In this document: positions 7,906 through 17,460 of the stretch, piece by piece
Numbering within the stretch: the stretch's first letter is position 1
How the letters are laid out: every line of letters starts with the position of its first letter
Assembly: GCF_003313465.1 (NCBI RefSeq)
Contig: NZ_KZ845667.1
Coordinates: forward strand, 186,001 to 250,000
Reading direction: 5' to 3'
From: Thermoflavimicrobium daqui
Lineage (GTDB): Bacteria > Bacillota > Bacilli > Thermoactinomycetales > Thermoactinomycetaceae
Length of the DNA: 64,000 bases
The notes under the pieces: model-generated
The model's input: only the letters and a program-made list of their open reading frames with translations
The model's database searches: none
Told to the model about the DNA's origin: nothing
Made by a program: the position numbers and the translations under genes

Positions 7906-10900
7906 ATGATTAAGCCGTTTAACAACTGGGAAAGATGCTGGATGAAACGTGTTGAATATAAAATCTATCATGAAAAAGGAATTTCAGATAATACGGTTGG
8001 ATCAAAACCGAAACTATATACAACCGATGAAATTTCTCAGAAATCATGGCTAGTGATCCTTGGGGAACCAGGAATCGGTAAAACAACCGTCTTACGAAGT
8101 GAATATGAAAAATGTAAACAAAAATATAAAGGTAGTAAAGATGAGGTTCACTTTATTGATTTGCGTCATGTAAACACATGGGAACATTTTAAGAAGACCC
8201 TCTTTCAGCAAGACTTTATTCAAAGGTGGATCAAACAGGATCATCATTTATATCTCTTCATTGATCATGTTGATGACATCATCGGAGAAGATCAAGAATT
8301 TAAAAGGGATGCATATGAATATTGGTATGATTCCTCATTTATGGAGGAAGTGTACGGCCTGGATGAAAAAAAGGACCGTCATCGTCTTACAATTCGCATG
8401 GCTTGCAGAACGGGAGTTTGGGCATCTGGCTTAACGAATTTCATCGAAGGTTTCTGGTGGGAGGAAGAAGAATGTTTTGGTGTTTATCAGTTGTTACCTT
8501 TAAATCAGCAAAATGTGATTCAAACCCTGACATCCTATGGAGTGGATCAAGCTGCAATTGAATCTTGCCTACAACATCTACAAAACAAAAAGATAGCTTC
8601 CTTTGTGTTTCAACCAGAAGCATGCAATATGTTTCTACAGCTATTTTTAAATGGAACAAAATCACTCCCTCATTCCAAAGTAGATCTTTATGAGCAAACT
8701 TGTCGAGTGTACTGTAAAAAAGTGGATAATAAAACCGCTGTATCACTCCTAGAAAAAGCTTCAGAGATGGCGGCAATGATAATTTTCTCCGGCTGAGATA
8801 CCGCTAATCTTGACAAAATACTTCAAACATTAAGTGAATCATTTGACGAACAGACCATACAGAAAATCTTGGAGACGGGTTTATTTACGGTACAAAAGCA
8901 AGATGGAACAGTCGGTTTCCATCAAACTTATGTTGAATATTTAGCTGCTCGTTATATTTCTCAAATCGATAGCACTGACAAAATCATGAAGCTTTTGATG
9001 CATCCTCAAGACAACGGGAAGGTTGTTCCGCAATTGCAACATACGGCTGCTTGGGTAGCCACTATGAATACGAAGGTTTTTGACCGAATATTTCTAACTG
9101 ACCATAACACATTATTTTTGATTCATTCTTCTGATTTAAGTGAACAACAAAAAGCCAAGCTAACTCGGAAGTTCTTGGAAACGGTACAATCGAAGGATCG
9201 AGTTAATTGGAATGCTAATTATTTGAATTATAAACAGTTTAATTGTAAAGACCTCCCTGATATACTGCGTGAATTTTTCATGTCTCCTGATTACAATGAA
9301 TTTAAACGTCTGATCGCTTTAGAAATTGCTTTACAAAACCAACTCACTGTTTTAAAAGAAGATTTGCTTCATTTGGTGTTTCACGAACAACCTTCGGAAA
9401 AAATTCAATGGAAAGCAATCTATGTTTGGATGCATTTATCTAATAAACAGGAATGGATTCAGCTAAAGCCGCTACTCTTTGCTGAAAACCGATTAAATAT
9501 ATCTATGCGTAAGTTTTTGTTTAAACACCTTCTAAAAAATCAGTTATTGTCAATGCAGGAATTTACTTTTGTAAGTGAAATTATGCATCAAAAAAAGGAA
9601 GGTACTGAAGAGGTCATCTCCACATTGGACGATAAAGTACTTATACAGATCTTTCAGTGGTATCTTGCCGATCCAAATCCATCTGAAATAATGGAAATAA
9701 TGATGGATCAGTTATTGGTTTATGCTGTTCCCTTTATTCATGTACCACAAGTAGCAGAAGTATGGTATCAAGTGGTCTCCTTTCGGTATCAACAGAACCG
9801 AGAAATTGCCACTTTTTTACGTTTCTCTTCATGTGATCATGTTGTCGCTAAGATTGCCAATAGCTATCAGAATGAAACACTACGTCAACAGTTTATCCTT
9901 CTATTGATCAATCCGGAACAAAAATTCGACTTAGATAATTCTAAACCCTTACAAGTACAGGACTTCCATCAAATCCTATTCCGTGAGAAACAAAATTTAT
10001 TAAACTCAGCGGATGCAACTTGGGCAAGTAAGCATAGAGAGGCTAGTAATGACACAAAAAAACCACTTTGGGATTGGATATTGAAACATTTGCAAGCAGA
10101 AAAGGAAGAACTCAGAGCTTTTTTTGGCATACCTGAGTTTCAGAAGTCAGTCGATCAAGCAAAAGAAGAAGTGGAAGAGTTAGAAATTTCGGATGAGAAA
10201 ATAGTATCCTCTTGGTCTTCTATCAGCGACTTTGATCCATTAATCGGTGAACCACCTATTGTTAGAGAAGCAACTGAAAAATTATACCAAGATCCAAAAA
10301 TACAGGAAAAGCTAATTACAGCATCCATTAAATTTATCTACCAGTGTCAATTGGAAGAAGCAGAATATATGAATGAATCTTCAAAGATAGCGGAGGCTGC
10401 GCGTATGGCCTTTCGGATTCTTTGTAAAATCAACTTAGATTTATTACAAAAGCTTCCAAATGAAGTATGGCGAAAATGGAGTCCTTTCCTTATTTTCCCT
10501 GATCCAAAACAGGATTCGTTAACCGCTAACTTTAGTAGAGAAAAGTATAAACTCGACCAACAAATTTTATCAATCGCTTTAACAAAAATTCCGGAAACAG
10601 TGGAAACGGTATTTTTCCAGCTAGTAGAAAAGATGGATCATCCCCATTATTTAATTAAGAACTTTTTTCAAATTCATTGGAGCTCTTCAATGGAAAATCA
10701 CTTCTTTCAAAAACTACAAAGCAAAGATTTTCCTTTACATAAGCTTGGAGTAGTCCTTGGAGAGTTGCTTACAAAAAACTGTAAACAAACAGTAAAATGG
10801 GTTCAGTCTATCTTAATAAATCCATCTTTCGAGTCTGTTATAGAGAGAGAAAAAATTGTTATTGCAACTTATTGTTATCTCATTACACATCCTAACGATG

Positions 10901-11301
10901 AAGGATGGAAAATCGTTTTAACATTGTTTTCCAAAGATCCTGCATTGGGGTTGGAAATCGTTTCCACACTGGTAGATGGCATCGTCGGATTTCGAAGAGG
11001 GTTTATTACTTACGAATTAGCTTGGCAATTTCGTACTTTGCATGAAAAAACACTGGAGGCTTTTTATTTATGGCTATGCGAAAACCAAGATCGGTTAGAT
11101 CAAGAAAGCTATGTTTATAGTATAGTCCAGCAGTGGACGACCGTAATTCTTAACGAACTGCGTTATCGAAAAGCCGTTCCAGCTTATGAAACCTTAAAAC
11201 GATTGTTAACTATCTATCCCGATAACCCTGAGATAAAGCACTACTGGGACTGGTGTGAAACAGACTATCTACGAGCTATATGGGAACCGAAGCCGATTTA
11301 A
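7906..11301 (+). pseudogene. STAND (NACHT-like) NTPase with helical-repeat C-terminus, interrupted by one in-frame TGA
   Basis: One continuous frame of about 1,131 codons broken only by TGA at 8794-8796 (codon 297). ATG 7906 is chosen because GGAGG lies 6 nt upstream. Walker A GEPGIGKTT is at 53-61, Walker B LYLFIDHVDD at 115-124, then RMACRTGVWASG (sensor region). After the stop the frame continues at once, with HQTYVEYLAARY at 339-350, the typical end of STAND ATPase modules, then about 780 residues of helical, HEAT-like sequence. Such proteins sense phage or cell stress and trigger defence. No strong ribosome binding site was found for a second start, so the gene is either recently inactivated, a sequencing error, or read through. 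Confidence 0.8.
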
Positions 11302-11470
11302 TCCCATATTTGATCAAAGAACTACTTGAATTTGTTTCGCAGAGCTCTATTTATAATACTTTATTTCGCCTGCAAACTATGAAAACTCCCCCTCCTGTTA
11401 TTGGATTCTTCTCTAATACGGGCTCTAGCAGCTTTAGACCGAGTATTACAATAAACCTACTTTATATACG

Positions 11471-11515
11471 AAACATCGGTTTTTCGCTACTCATAACGAA
11501 AAATCGATGTTTTTT
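11471..11515 (+). terminator. terminator after the STAND NTPase
   Basis: AACATCGGTTTTTCG pairs with CGAAAAATCGATGTT around a short loop and runs into TTTTTTC. The 11302-11470 gap before it holds no other gene. Confidence 0.7.
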
Positions 11516-11569
11516 CACTTCTGCCTCCATTCCTTTTTATATTTATAATCCTTCAAATTTCACTGGAGA

Positions 11570-11998
11570 CTATTCCTTCGCAAGAATTATTTGGACTGAA
11601 GAATGCCCTAGATATGCTCTCCAAGGACCTACCTCTTCATGATAATTCTTTGCCATCACTCTGACGATTTGCCCGATGTGATTGCGGATGGTTTCAAATT
11701 CATCGAGCAGTATTTCAATAGCATTATGTTTTTTCTTATGAAGATGGGCGAATCGATCAACAGGGTCAAATATCTTTGTGTCCCCATGATTCATAATAAT
11801 TTGAATGCGATTAACCCAATCTGTTTTTTCTCCATGAATCAAATGCCCTAACACGTCAAAAGGTGACCAAGTATTCTCTCCTTCATTAGAGTGGAGCCAA
11901 TCATTTGGTAAGCCTTCTAGCATCAAACGCAATACCTTTGGTGTTCTTGAAAGAATGTCCAGCACATCATCTATACGAAATCTCGAATTATTAGACAT
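11570..11998 (-). pseudogene. DinB family protein with internal deletion
   Basis: 142 residues. The N-terminal half is normal (WSPFDVLGHLIHGEKTDWVNR) but LLDEFETIRN is joined directly to HIGQIVRVMAKNYHEEVGPWRAYLG. In relatives a segment of roughly 45-55 residues ending in W-x-x-HDxxHIxQ lies between these. The deletion removes most of the second metal-binding helix, so the His triad is incomplete. The C-terminus HSSVQIILAKE also looks replaced. ATG 11998 has a usable GAGAGGG. Probably non-functional. Confidence 0.65.
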
Positions 11999-12111
11999 TT
12001 TGCAAAACCCTCTCTCTTTTATATTTACATCAAATTATTGCTCACTCCTGTTCTGTTCAGATACACTTAAAATAACTAGATTTGTATAATGTTTCTATTA
12101 GGAGTGATTAT

Positions 12112-14163
12112 ATGAAATCTTCATCAAATAGATTTCGTTCTGTTTGTCCTCTTGATTGTCCAGATACATGTAGCTTATCTGTTGAAGTACAAGATCATCG
12201 AGTTATTTCTGTTACTGGAAACTCAGAACATCCGATTACTAAAGGTGTAATATGTCATAAAGTACGCAAGTTTCCCACTCGTGTCCATCATCCCGAGCGA
12301 ATTCTGTATCCACTGAAACGAACTGGAAAAAAGGGTGACTTTGCTTTTCAGCGTATTTCTTGGGAAGAAGCTTATGAAGAAATAATCACTAAGTTCCAAG
12401 AGATTATTCAAATTCATGGAGCAGAAGCTATTCTTCCCTATAGCTTTTATGGAAATATGGGCATTTTGAATAGCGAAGGAATGGACCGGAGATTTTTTCA
12501 TCGTTTGGGAGCTAGTCATTTAGAACGAGCCATTTGTAATAGTGCGGGTAAACAAGGGGTTCAGTATACCATGGGGATGTCTGCTGGTATTGATCCTGAA
12601 GATTCGATCCATGCAAAGCTGTTTATTATCTGGGGTAGTAATCTGATTAGCACAAACATGCATCAAGCTGTTTATATCAATGAAGCTAAAAAAAGAGGAG
12701 CAAAAGTGATCGTCATTGATGTTCACCGAAATAGAACAGCTAGATTAGCTGATCAATTTATCCAATTACGCCCAGGAACGGATACAGCCTTAGCTTTAGG
12801 ATTAATACATATACTTATCCATGAAAATTATATTAATCAAGATTTTATCAATAAGTATACACATGGCTATCCCGAACTAGAAAAAGCAGCACAACCATAT
12901 ACACCTGAATATGTCTCGGCGATTACAGGAGTTTCTAAAGAAGATATTATTCAATTAGCTAGAATGTACGGTAAAATCTCCCCTTCCCTCATTCGTGTCG
13001 GAAATGGTCTACAACATCACGATAATGGCGGAATGATGATCCGTACGATTTTCTGTTTACCTGCTTTAACAGGACAATGGGGACAAAAAGGCGGTGGTGC
13101 CCTAAAAGAAAATAGCGGATTTTTTGATTTTAACCGTGACTTGATCCAACGCCCTGATCTTCATCCCAATCCTAAAGCTCGTTCGATCAATATGAATCAG
13201 CTTGGAGATGCCCTTTTATTTTCTCAACCTCCAGTCTATGCTCTTTTTGTCTACAATAGCAATCCTGCTCAAGTCGCACCAGATCAGACTGCTGTTCGTA
13301 AAGGACTCATGCGTGAAGATTTATTTACAATCGTACATGATTTATTTTTAACGGATACTTGCCGCTATGCCGACTTGGTTTTACCAGCTACTAGCCATTT
13401 TGAAAACCTTGATCTCTATCGTTCCTATTGGCATTTATATCTTCAACTTCATGAGCCTGTCATCCAACCGATTGGCGAATGTAAATCGAACTTTACTCTC
13501 TTTAAGGAACTAGCACATCGAATGGGATTTACTGAAGAAGCTTTTCAAGTTACAGAAGCTGAAATGATTCAAGAGATCTTAGAGGGTTCAGATAGTCCTT
13601 ATCTCAAGGAAATTACCTATGATAAATTAAAGGAACAAGGATTTATCAAACTAGCTGTTCCTAAAGAGCTTACTTTTCCAGCAACCATCCCAACTCCATC
13701 TGGAAAAATCGAATTTTATTCAGAACAAATGAGACAAGTTGCTCTTCCACCTGTGCCTACTTATATACCGATCCAAGATGATCCCAACTATCCACTCATC
13801 TTTGTTTCAGGTCCAAATCATCAATACCTTAACTCTACATTTGCGAATATCCCCTCACTGCAACATTTAGAGGGTAAACCGATTTTACATATTCACCCAG
13901 AGGATGCACAAGAGCGTTTGATTCAAACGGGGGATAAGATCGAGGTATATAATAAACGGGGGTATTGTAAATTGTATGCCAATGTTACTACGGATGTTTT
14001 ACCTAAAACAGTTGTTAGTCAGGGGCTTTGGTGGGATGACCAAGAGAAACATCTTGAGTCGGTCAACCATCTTACTTCCCAAAAACTAGCCGATATGGGT
14101 GGTGGAGCTACCTTTTTTTCTACAAATGTCGAAGTTCGTGTAGATACACGGGCAAATCGTTAG
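12112..14163 (+). CDS. molybdopterin (Mo-bis-MGD) oxidoreductase, YyaE-like
   Basis: 683 residues from ATG 12112, which has AGGAGTG upstream; a frame opening 10 codons earlier has no such site. An N-terminal Cys cluster CPLDCPDTC plus GVICHK is the [4Fe-4S] site. The family fold follows: LFIIWGSNLISTNMH, IVIDVHRNRTARLADQFIQLRPGTDTALALGL, LTGQWGQKGGG, and a C-terminal cofactor-binding domain PLIFVSGPNHQYLNSTFAN. It has no Tat signal, so it is cytosolic. The substrate is not predictable; relatives include B. subtilis YyaE and BisC-type reductases. A terminator follows. Confidence 0.9.
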   Translation: MKSSSNRFRSVCPLDCPDTCSLSVEVQDHRVISVTGNSEHPITKGVICHKVRKFPTRVHHPERILYPLKRTGKKGDFAFQRISWEEAYEEIITKFQEIIQIHGAEAILPYSFYGNMGILNSEGMDRRFFHRLGASHLERAICNSAGKQGVQYTMGMSAGIDPEDSIHAKLFIIWGSNLISTNMHQAVYINEAKKRGAKVIVIDVHRNRTARLADQFIQLRPGTDTALALGLIHILIHENYINQDFINKYTHGYPELEKAAQPYTPEYVSAITGVSKEDIIQLARMYGKISPSLIRVGNGLQHHDNGGMMIRTIFCLPALTGQWGQKGGGALKENSGFFDFNRDLIQRPDLHPNPKARSINMNQLGDALLFSQPPVYALFVYNSNPAQVAPDQTAVRKGLMREDLFTIVHDLFLTDTCRYADLVLPATSHFENLDLYRSYWHLYLQLHEPVIQPIGECKSNFTLFKELAHRMGFTEEAFQVTEAEMIQEILEGSDSPYLKEITYDKLKEQGFIKLAVPKELTFPATIPTPSGKIEFYSEQMRQVALPPVPTYIPIQDDPNYPLIFVSGPNHQYLNSTFANIPSLQHLEGKPILHIHPEDAQERLIQTGDKIEVYNKRGYCKLYANVTTDVLPKTVVSQGLWWDDQEKHLESVNHLTSQKLADMGGGATFFSTNVEVRVDTRANR

Positions 14164-14172
14164 AGAATGAAT

Positions 14173-14215
14173 AAGTCACTGTTTTTCTAATCGGCCCATA
14201 GAAAAACAGTGACTT
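14173..14215. terminator. bidirectional terminator between convergent genes
   Basis: A perfect 17-bp stem (AAGTCACTGTTTTTCTA and complement), 9-nt loop, followed by TTATTT on the plus strand. It serves the oxidoreductase and perhaps the convergent DinB gene. Confidence 0.8.
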
Positions 14216-14220
14216 TATTT

Positions 14221-14742
14221 CTAATAGAAAATCTGTTGATCCAACCTTTCTTTTTGCCGTAAATGATGCTTAACATGCATAGGTATCAATTGAAACCATT
14301 CCTCTGCAGTTAAATGCCCAAACACTAGATGTTTTCGGGTACGATCTTTAGGAATACTCGAGATAGTCGGTTCTAGCTCTTTCATTTTCTCTATTACAAG
14401 AAATAGTTGCTGTTTTATTGCATTCTTATCCGTAGGATTATCAGGGACAAATCGCGAATCATTAGGCAATTTAACGCGAATATTCGGAAACTCACCTTTT
14501 GCAAAAACTTCTTTGCCTACATCGGTTTTTTCTCCCCAATCAGCCTTTTCCCCACGAGCACAATGTTCAATTTGCAGAAAAAAATATCGCGTACTATCGA
14601 TTAAATGCTGGTAGACTTGAGCAATCGACCATTCTATTGGTGTTGGCTTCCAAGTTAGCTGTTCTGTAGAATATTTTTCTAGCTCATTTGCATAATATCC
14701 CGTGAGACTTGAAAATGTCTCTAGTACTTCTTGGGTGTTCAT
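14221..14742 (-). CDS. DinB superfamily metal-dependent hydrolase-like protein
   Basis: A 173-residue four-helix DinB/DinB_2 protein. His residues in QVYQHLIDSTRYF and HVKHHLRQKERL form the expected metal triad. Function is unknown at the biochemical level; some relatives act in mycothiol or bacillithiol-dependent transfer. ATG 14742 follows AAAGGGGATAAG. It is one of three DinB genes in the window (also 11570 and 37655). Confidence 0.85.
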   Translation of the reverse strand: MNTQEVLETFSSLTGYYANELEKYSTEQLTWKPTPIEWSIAQVYQHLIDSTRYFFLQIEHCARGEKADWGEKTDVGKEVFAKGEFPNIRVKLPNDSRFVPDNPTDKNAIKQQLFLVIEKMKELEPTISSIPKDRTRKHLVFGHLTAEEWFQLIPMHVKHHLRQKERLDQQIFY

Positions 14743-14896
14743 TTGCTTATCCCCTTTCTATCATTTATATTCCCTTTATACAAATTTCCTAGCTTTTAAC
14801 ATTCTTAGGTAGATACCTTAAAATCATATAACCAGCCTGCATCTTTCTATTTTAGATTTCCCGAAATGTCAAAAGAGATATAAAAAACAAAATGCC

Positions 14897-14927
14897 TTGA
14901 CTCTAACCTTTGAGGAGCCTTTAAGCT
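14897..14927 (+). promoter_or_regulatory. MerR-type promoter with 19-bp spacer
   Basis: TTGACT (14897-14902) and TAAGCT (14922-14927) with a 19-bp spacer, the long spacing typical of promoters that MerR proteins activate by DNA distortion. It lies directly before the MerR gene and suggests autoactivation. Confidence 0.6.
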
Positions 14928-14941
14928 AAAAAAGAAAGGTG

Positions 14942-15700
14942 GTGAAACAAGTACTCTACACGGTCAAAGAGATTTCATTATTAGCGAATGTAACCATAAA
15001 GACTTTGCATCACTATCATAAAATCGGTCTTTTACTACCATGTAAGATTAGTGAAGCTGGCTACCGTTTGTATGGAATAAAAGAACTTGAACGTTTGCAA
15101 CAAATTCTTTTTTATCGGGAACTTGATTTTCCTTTAGAGAAAATCAAGCAACTTCTTAAAAATGAACCTGAGAGATTATCGATTTTGATGAACCAAAAAG
15201 AGTTACTTCTTGCCCGGAAAAAAAGATTGGAGCACGTAATTCACACTCTGGAAAAATCAATAGATTGTACAATGAAAGGAGAAATTATGGATAAAACAGA
15301 AATGTTCAAAGGATTTAAGTGTGAAGCAGAATGGCAGGAAGCACTAGTAGAGCAAAATCAATATTTGCAAGAGACTTATGACTATAATTTGTTGGATAAA
15401 AACACGATTGATGTTGAAAAGATGAATGAAACAGCTATCGAAGCAAAGCATTTTACAGATGGGATGGCTAGTGCTCTTAAAGCTGGACTAAAATTTGATC
15501 ACCAGATCGTACGAAAACTAATTAGTAAGCATATTGATTTCTTAAATAATCATGGACATACAATAAGCCCTAAGGATTTTATGGAACAAGCACGTTTCTT
15601 TTTGGATGATGACTTTCACCGCAATATGTTAGAATCACAACAGATTGGTCTTGCTTACTATCTTTTTACTGCTGCGGAATCATTTGCAGCAAACCAATAG
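14942..15700 (+). CDS. MerR family regulator with TipAS ligand domain (Mta/TipAL-like)
   Basis: About 252 residues from a GTG start; two GTG codons are in tandem at 14939 and 14942. N-terminal MerR helix-turn-helix: YTVKEISLLANVTIKTLHHYHKIGLLLPCKISEAGYRLY. Then a coiled-coil linker (LNNEP-ERLSILMNQKELLLARKKRLEHVI region), and a C-terminal TipAS-like drug-binding domain (MFKGFKCEAEWQEALVEQNQ, MEQARFFLDDDFHRNMLESQQIGLAYYL). Relatives bind thiopeptides or other lipophilic drugs and activate efflux. No efflux gene is adjacent, so it may act mainly on itself or elsewhere. Confidence 0.88.
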   Translation: MKQVLYTVKEISLLANVTIKTLHHYHKIGLLLPCKISEAGYRLYGIKELERLQQILFYRELDFPLEKIKQLLKNEPERLSILMNQKELLLARKKRLEHVIHTLEKSIDCTMKGEIMDKTEMFKGFKCEAEWQEALVEQNQYLQETYDYNLLDKNTIDVEKMNETAIEAKHFTDGMASALKAGLKFDHQIVRKLISKHIDFLNNHGHTISPKDFMEQARFFLDDDFHRNMLESQQIGLAYYLFTAAESFAANQ

Positions 15701-15701
15701 G

Positions 15702-15748
15702 AATAATCGAGTAGGAGTAGGTGAATAACTCCCTCCTACTCGATTATT
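15702..15748. terminator. stem-loop between convergent genes
   Basis: AATAATCGAGTAGGAG pairs perfectly with its complement around a 15-nt loop, between the MerR gene and the convergent reductase. There is no long U tract. Confidence 0.6.
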
Positions 15749-15807
15749 GGTAATGCATATTTTGCGATGATCTACTCAAGAAATCACATCGGTCCTAATT
15801 ATGTGAC

Positions 15808-16731
15808 TCATTTTACTTTTAAAACAATTTTACCTGTAGCTTGACCAGATTCAATTAATTCATGGGCTATAACAGCTTGTTTTAAAGGTAATGTTTTAGT
15901 GATATGTGCGGGTTTGATTTTCCCTTCTTCAATCAATGCAGCAATCCTTTCTAGATCTTTACCACTCAAATCCTGCCAAACTAATTTACCTTGTACTCTT
16001 TTCTGTTTAGAGATTACTGGGTCTGGCATAGAAATAGTAGATACTAAAACGCCATTCTCTTTTAAAACTTCAAAACTTTTCAATTGAATGTCACCGCCAA
16101 TGACGTCAAGTACAATATCAACATCAGCTACAATTTTAGAAAAATCCTCTTTCAGAAAGTCTACTACTTCGTTTGCCCCAAGGGATTTTACGTATTCGAT
16201 CTGTTTACCTGTAACAGTGGTAACCGTAAAGCAATTAAATATTTTAGCAATCTGAATAGCATATCCTCCAATTCCACCAGCACCACCATGAATCAAAACT
16301 CTATCTCCTTGTTTTATACCTGCTACATTAACTAATGCATCCCAAGCAGTAAGTGCTGCCATCGGAATAATCGAAGCTTCTTCAAACGTAATGTTTTTTG
16401 GCTTTAGAGCGACTTCACTTTCATTAACGGCAACATACTCGGCATATGAACCATTCCGATGGTTTTCGGTATTGCTAAAAACCTCATCACCGATTTTAAA
16501 ACCTGTTACATCTTTCCCAACCTCTGCAATTACACCCGAAACGTCCCAACCGAGAATTAAAGGAAACTCATGAATCTTCATATAACCTTCTCGGAATTTC
16601 CAATCTGCAGGATTCACTCCAGCTGCATGTACCTCAATCAAGACATCTCTATCACCAATAGTCGGCATAGGAATGTCTGTATATTTCATTTGATCACGTC
16701 CGCCATATTGGTTAATAATGACTGCCTTCAT
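15808..16731 (-). CDS. zinc-independent NADP-dependent quinone/alcohol oxidoreductase (MDR family)
   Basis: 307 residues from ATG 16731, which follows AAGGAGGACATACG; a frame open to 16779 adds an unlikely leader. GroES-like N-terminal domain (VIINQYGGRDQMKYTDIPMPTIGDRDVLIEVHAAGVNPADWKFREG), then a Rossmann fold with GDRVLIHGGAGGIGGYAIQIAK. The structural-zinc Cys residues of alcohol dehydrogenases are missing, as in quinone oxidoreductases. It is divergent from an HxlR regulator at 16878, which fits quinone- or electrophile-induced control. Confidence 0.9.
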   Translation of the reverse strand: MKAVIINQYGGRDQMKYTDIPMPTIGDRDVLIEVHAAGVNPADWKFREGYMKIHEFPLILGWDVSGVIAEVGKDVTGFKIGDEVFSNTENHRNGSYAEYVAVNESEVALKPKNITFEEASIIPMAALTAWDALVNVAGIKQGDRVLIHGGAGGIGGYAIQIAKIFNCFTVTTVTGKQIEYVKSLGANEVVDFLKEDFSKIVADVDIVLDVIGGDIQLKSFEVLKENGVLVSTISMPDPVISKQKRVQGKLVWQDLSGKDLERIAALIEEGKIKPAHITKTLPLKQAVIAHELIESGQATGKIVLKVK

Positions 16732-16877
16732 CGTATGTCCTCCTTGGTTGTTCTTAATCTTTTTTATCAGAGGGTTCACTTGTTATACTAAAGAGTTTAC
16801 TTTAAACTGTGAAGTACAGATATTTTTATACTTTGTTTCATAAAATAAACTTACTATCATTTTGTAAGGGTGATTAA

Positions 16878-17207
16878 ATGGTTGAAACTCCAACTACAAG
16901 ATGCTTATCGTTTATTGGAACAGCCACCAATATTATTAGTGGAAAATGGTCATTTCTCGTTTTAAGTCAACTTTATACTGGATCTAAACGATTCAATCAG
17001 CTACAAAGAGCTCTAAATAACATTAGTTCAAAGGCACTCACAAACTCATTGCGTCAATTGGAGTCTGCTGGAATGGTACAGCGTCAGGTTTATCCAACGG
17101 TTCCCGTAACTGTGGTGTATTCATTAACGGATAAGGGTATTGATTTCCAATATGTATTAAGGGAAATGAATAATTGGGGAGAAAGATGGTTGAGTGAAGA
17201 AGAGTGA
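16878..17207 (+). CDS. HxlR family winged-helix regulator
   Basis: 109 residues with the conserved N-terminal Cys (TTRCLSF, residue 9) and IISGKWSFLVLSQLYTGSKRFNQLQRALNNISSKALTNSLRQLE. Relatives such as YodB and CatR repress quinone reductases until the Cys is modified. The divergent NADP-dependent oxidoreductase 146 bp away is the likely target; the gap holds an AGTTTACTTTAAACT dyad near 16793-16807. ATG 16878 follows AAGGGTGATTAA. Confidence 0.9.
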   Translation: MVETPTTRCLSFIGTATNIISGKWSFLVLSQLYTGSKRFNQLQRALNNISSKALTNSLRQLESAGMVQRQVYPTVPVTVVYSLTDKGIDFQYVLREMNNWGERWLSEEE

Positions 17208-17250
17208 GTCGAAACATCATTTATTTAAAGTGCAAAGTTTACCTATCCAT

Positions 17251-17345
17251 TGACACTCCCACGGCTGAAGCCGATGGGATTCTTGGGTAGTTAGCGTTCG
17301 CAGTCCGTTTCCGTTTTGAACAACTCCCAAGTTCAGGGGTGTGTC
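17251..17345. mobile_element. IS200/IS605-type right-end scar 2
   Basis: The hairpin CCCACGGCTGAAGCCGATGG (one inserted base) is followed by GATTCTTGGGTAGTTAGCG and the 20-mer shared with 4225-4312. This is the form seen at the ends of TnpB-type IS605 elements, which overlap the omega RNA. Related-looking non-coding sequence may continue to about 17440. The scar abuts the 5' side of a broken response-regulator gene. Confidence 0.6.
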
Positions 17346-17460
17346 ATCACCCCGTCCCATGCAGTTAGAAATGTACCCACATAGGCGGAACGCCTATCAC
17401 CAGCGTTCTAGTTCCTTTTCACTCACTCTCATGATTTTACCTAGTGGGAGAGAATTGGAT

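Noticed and set aside
11280-11642. 120-codon plus-strand ORF after the STAND NTPase
   Set aside because: It overlaps the NTPase end, a terminator and the DinB gene on the other strand, so it is a chance frame.
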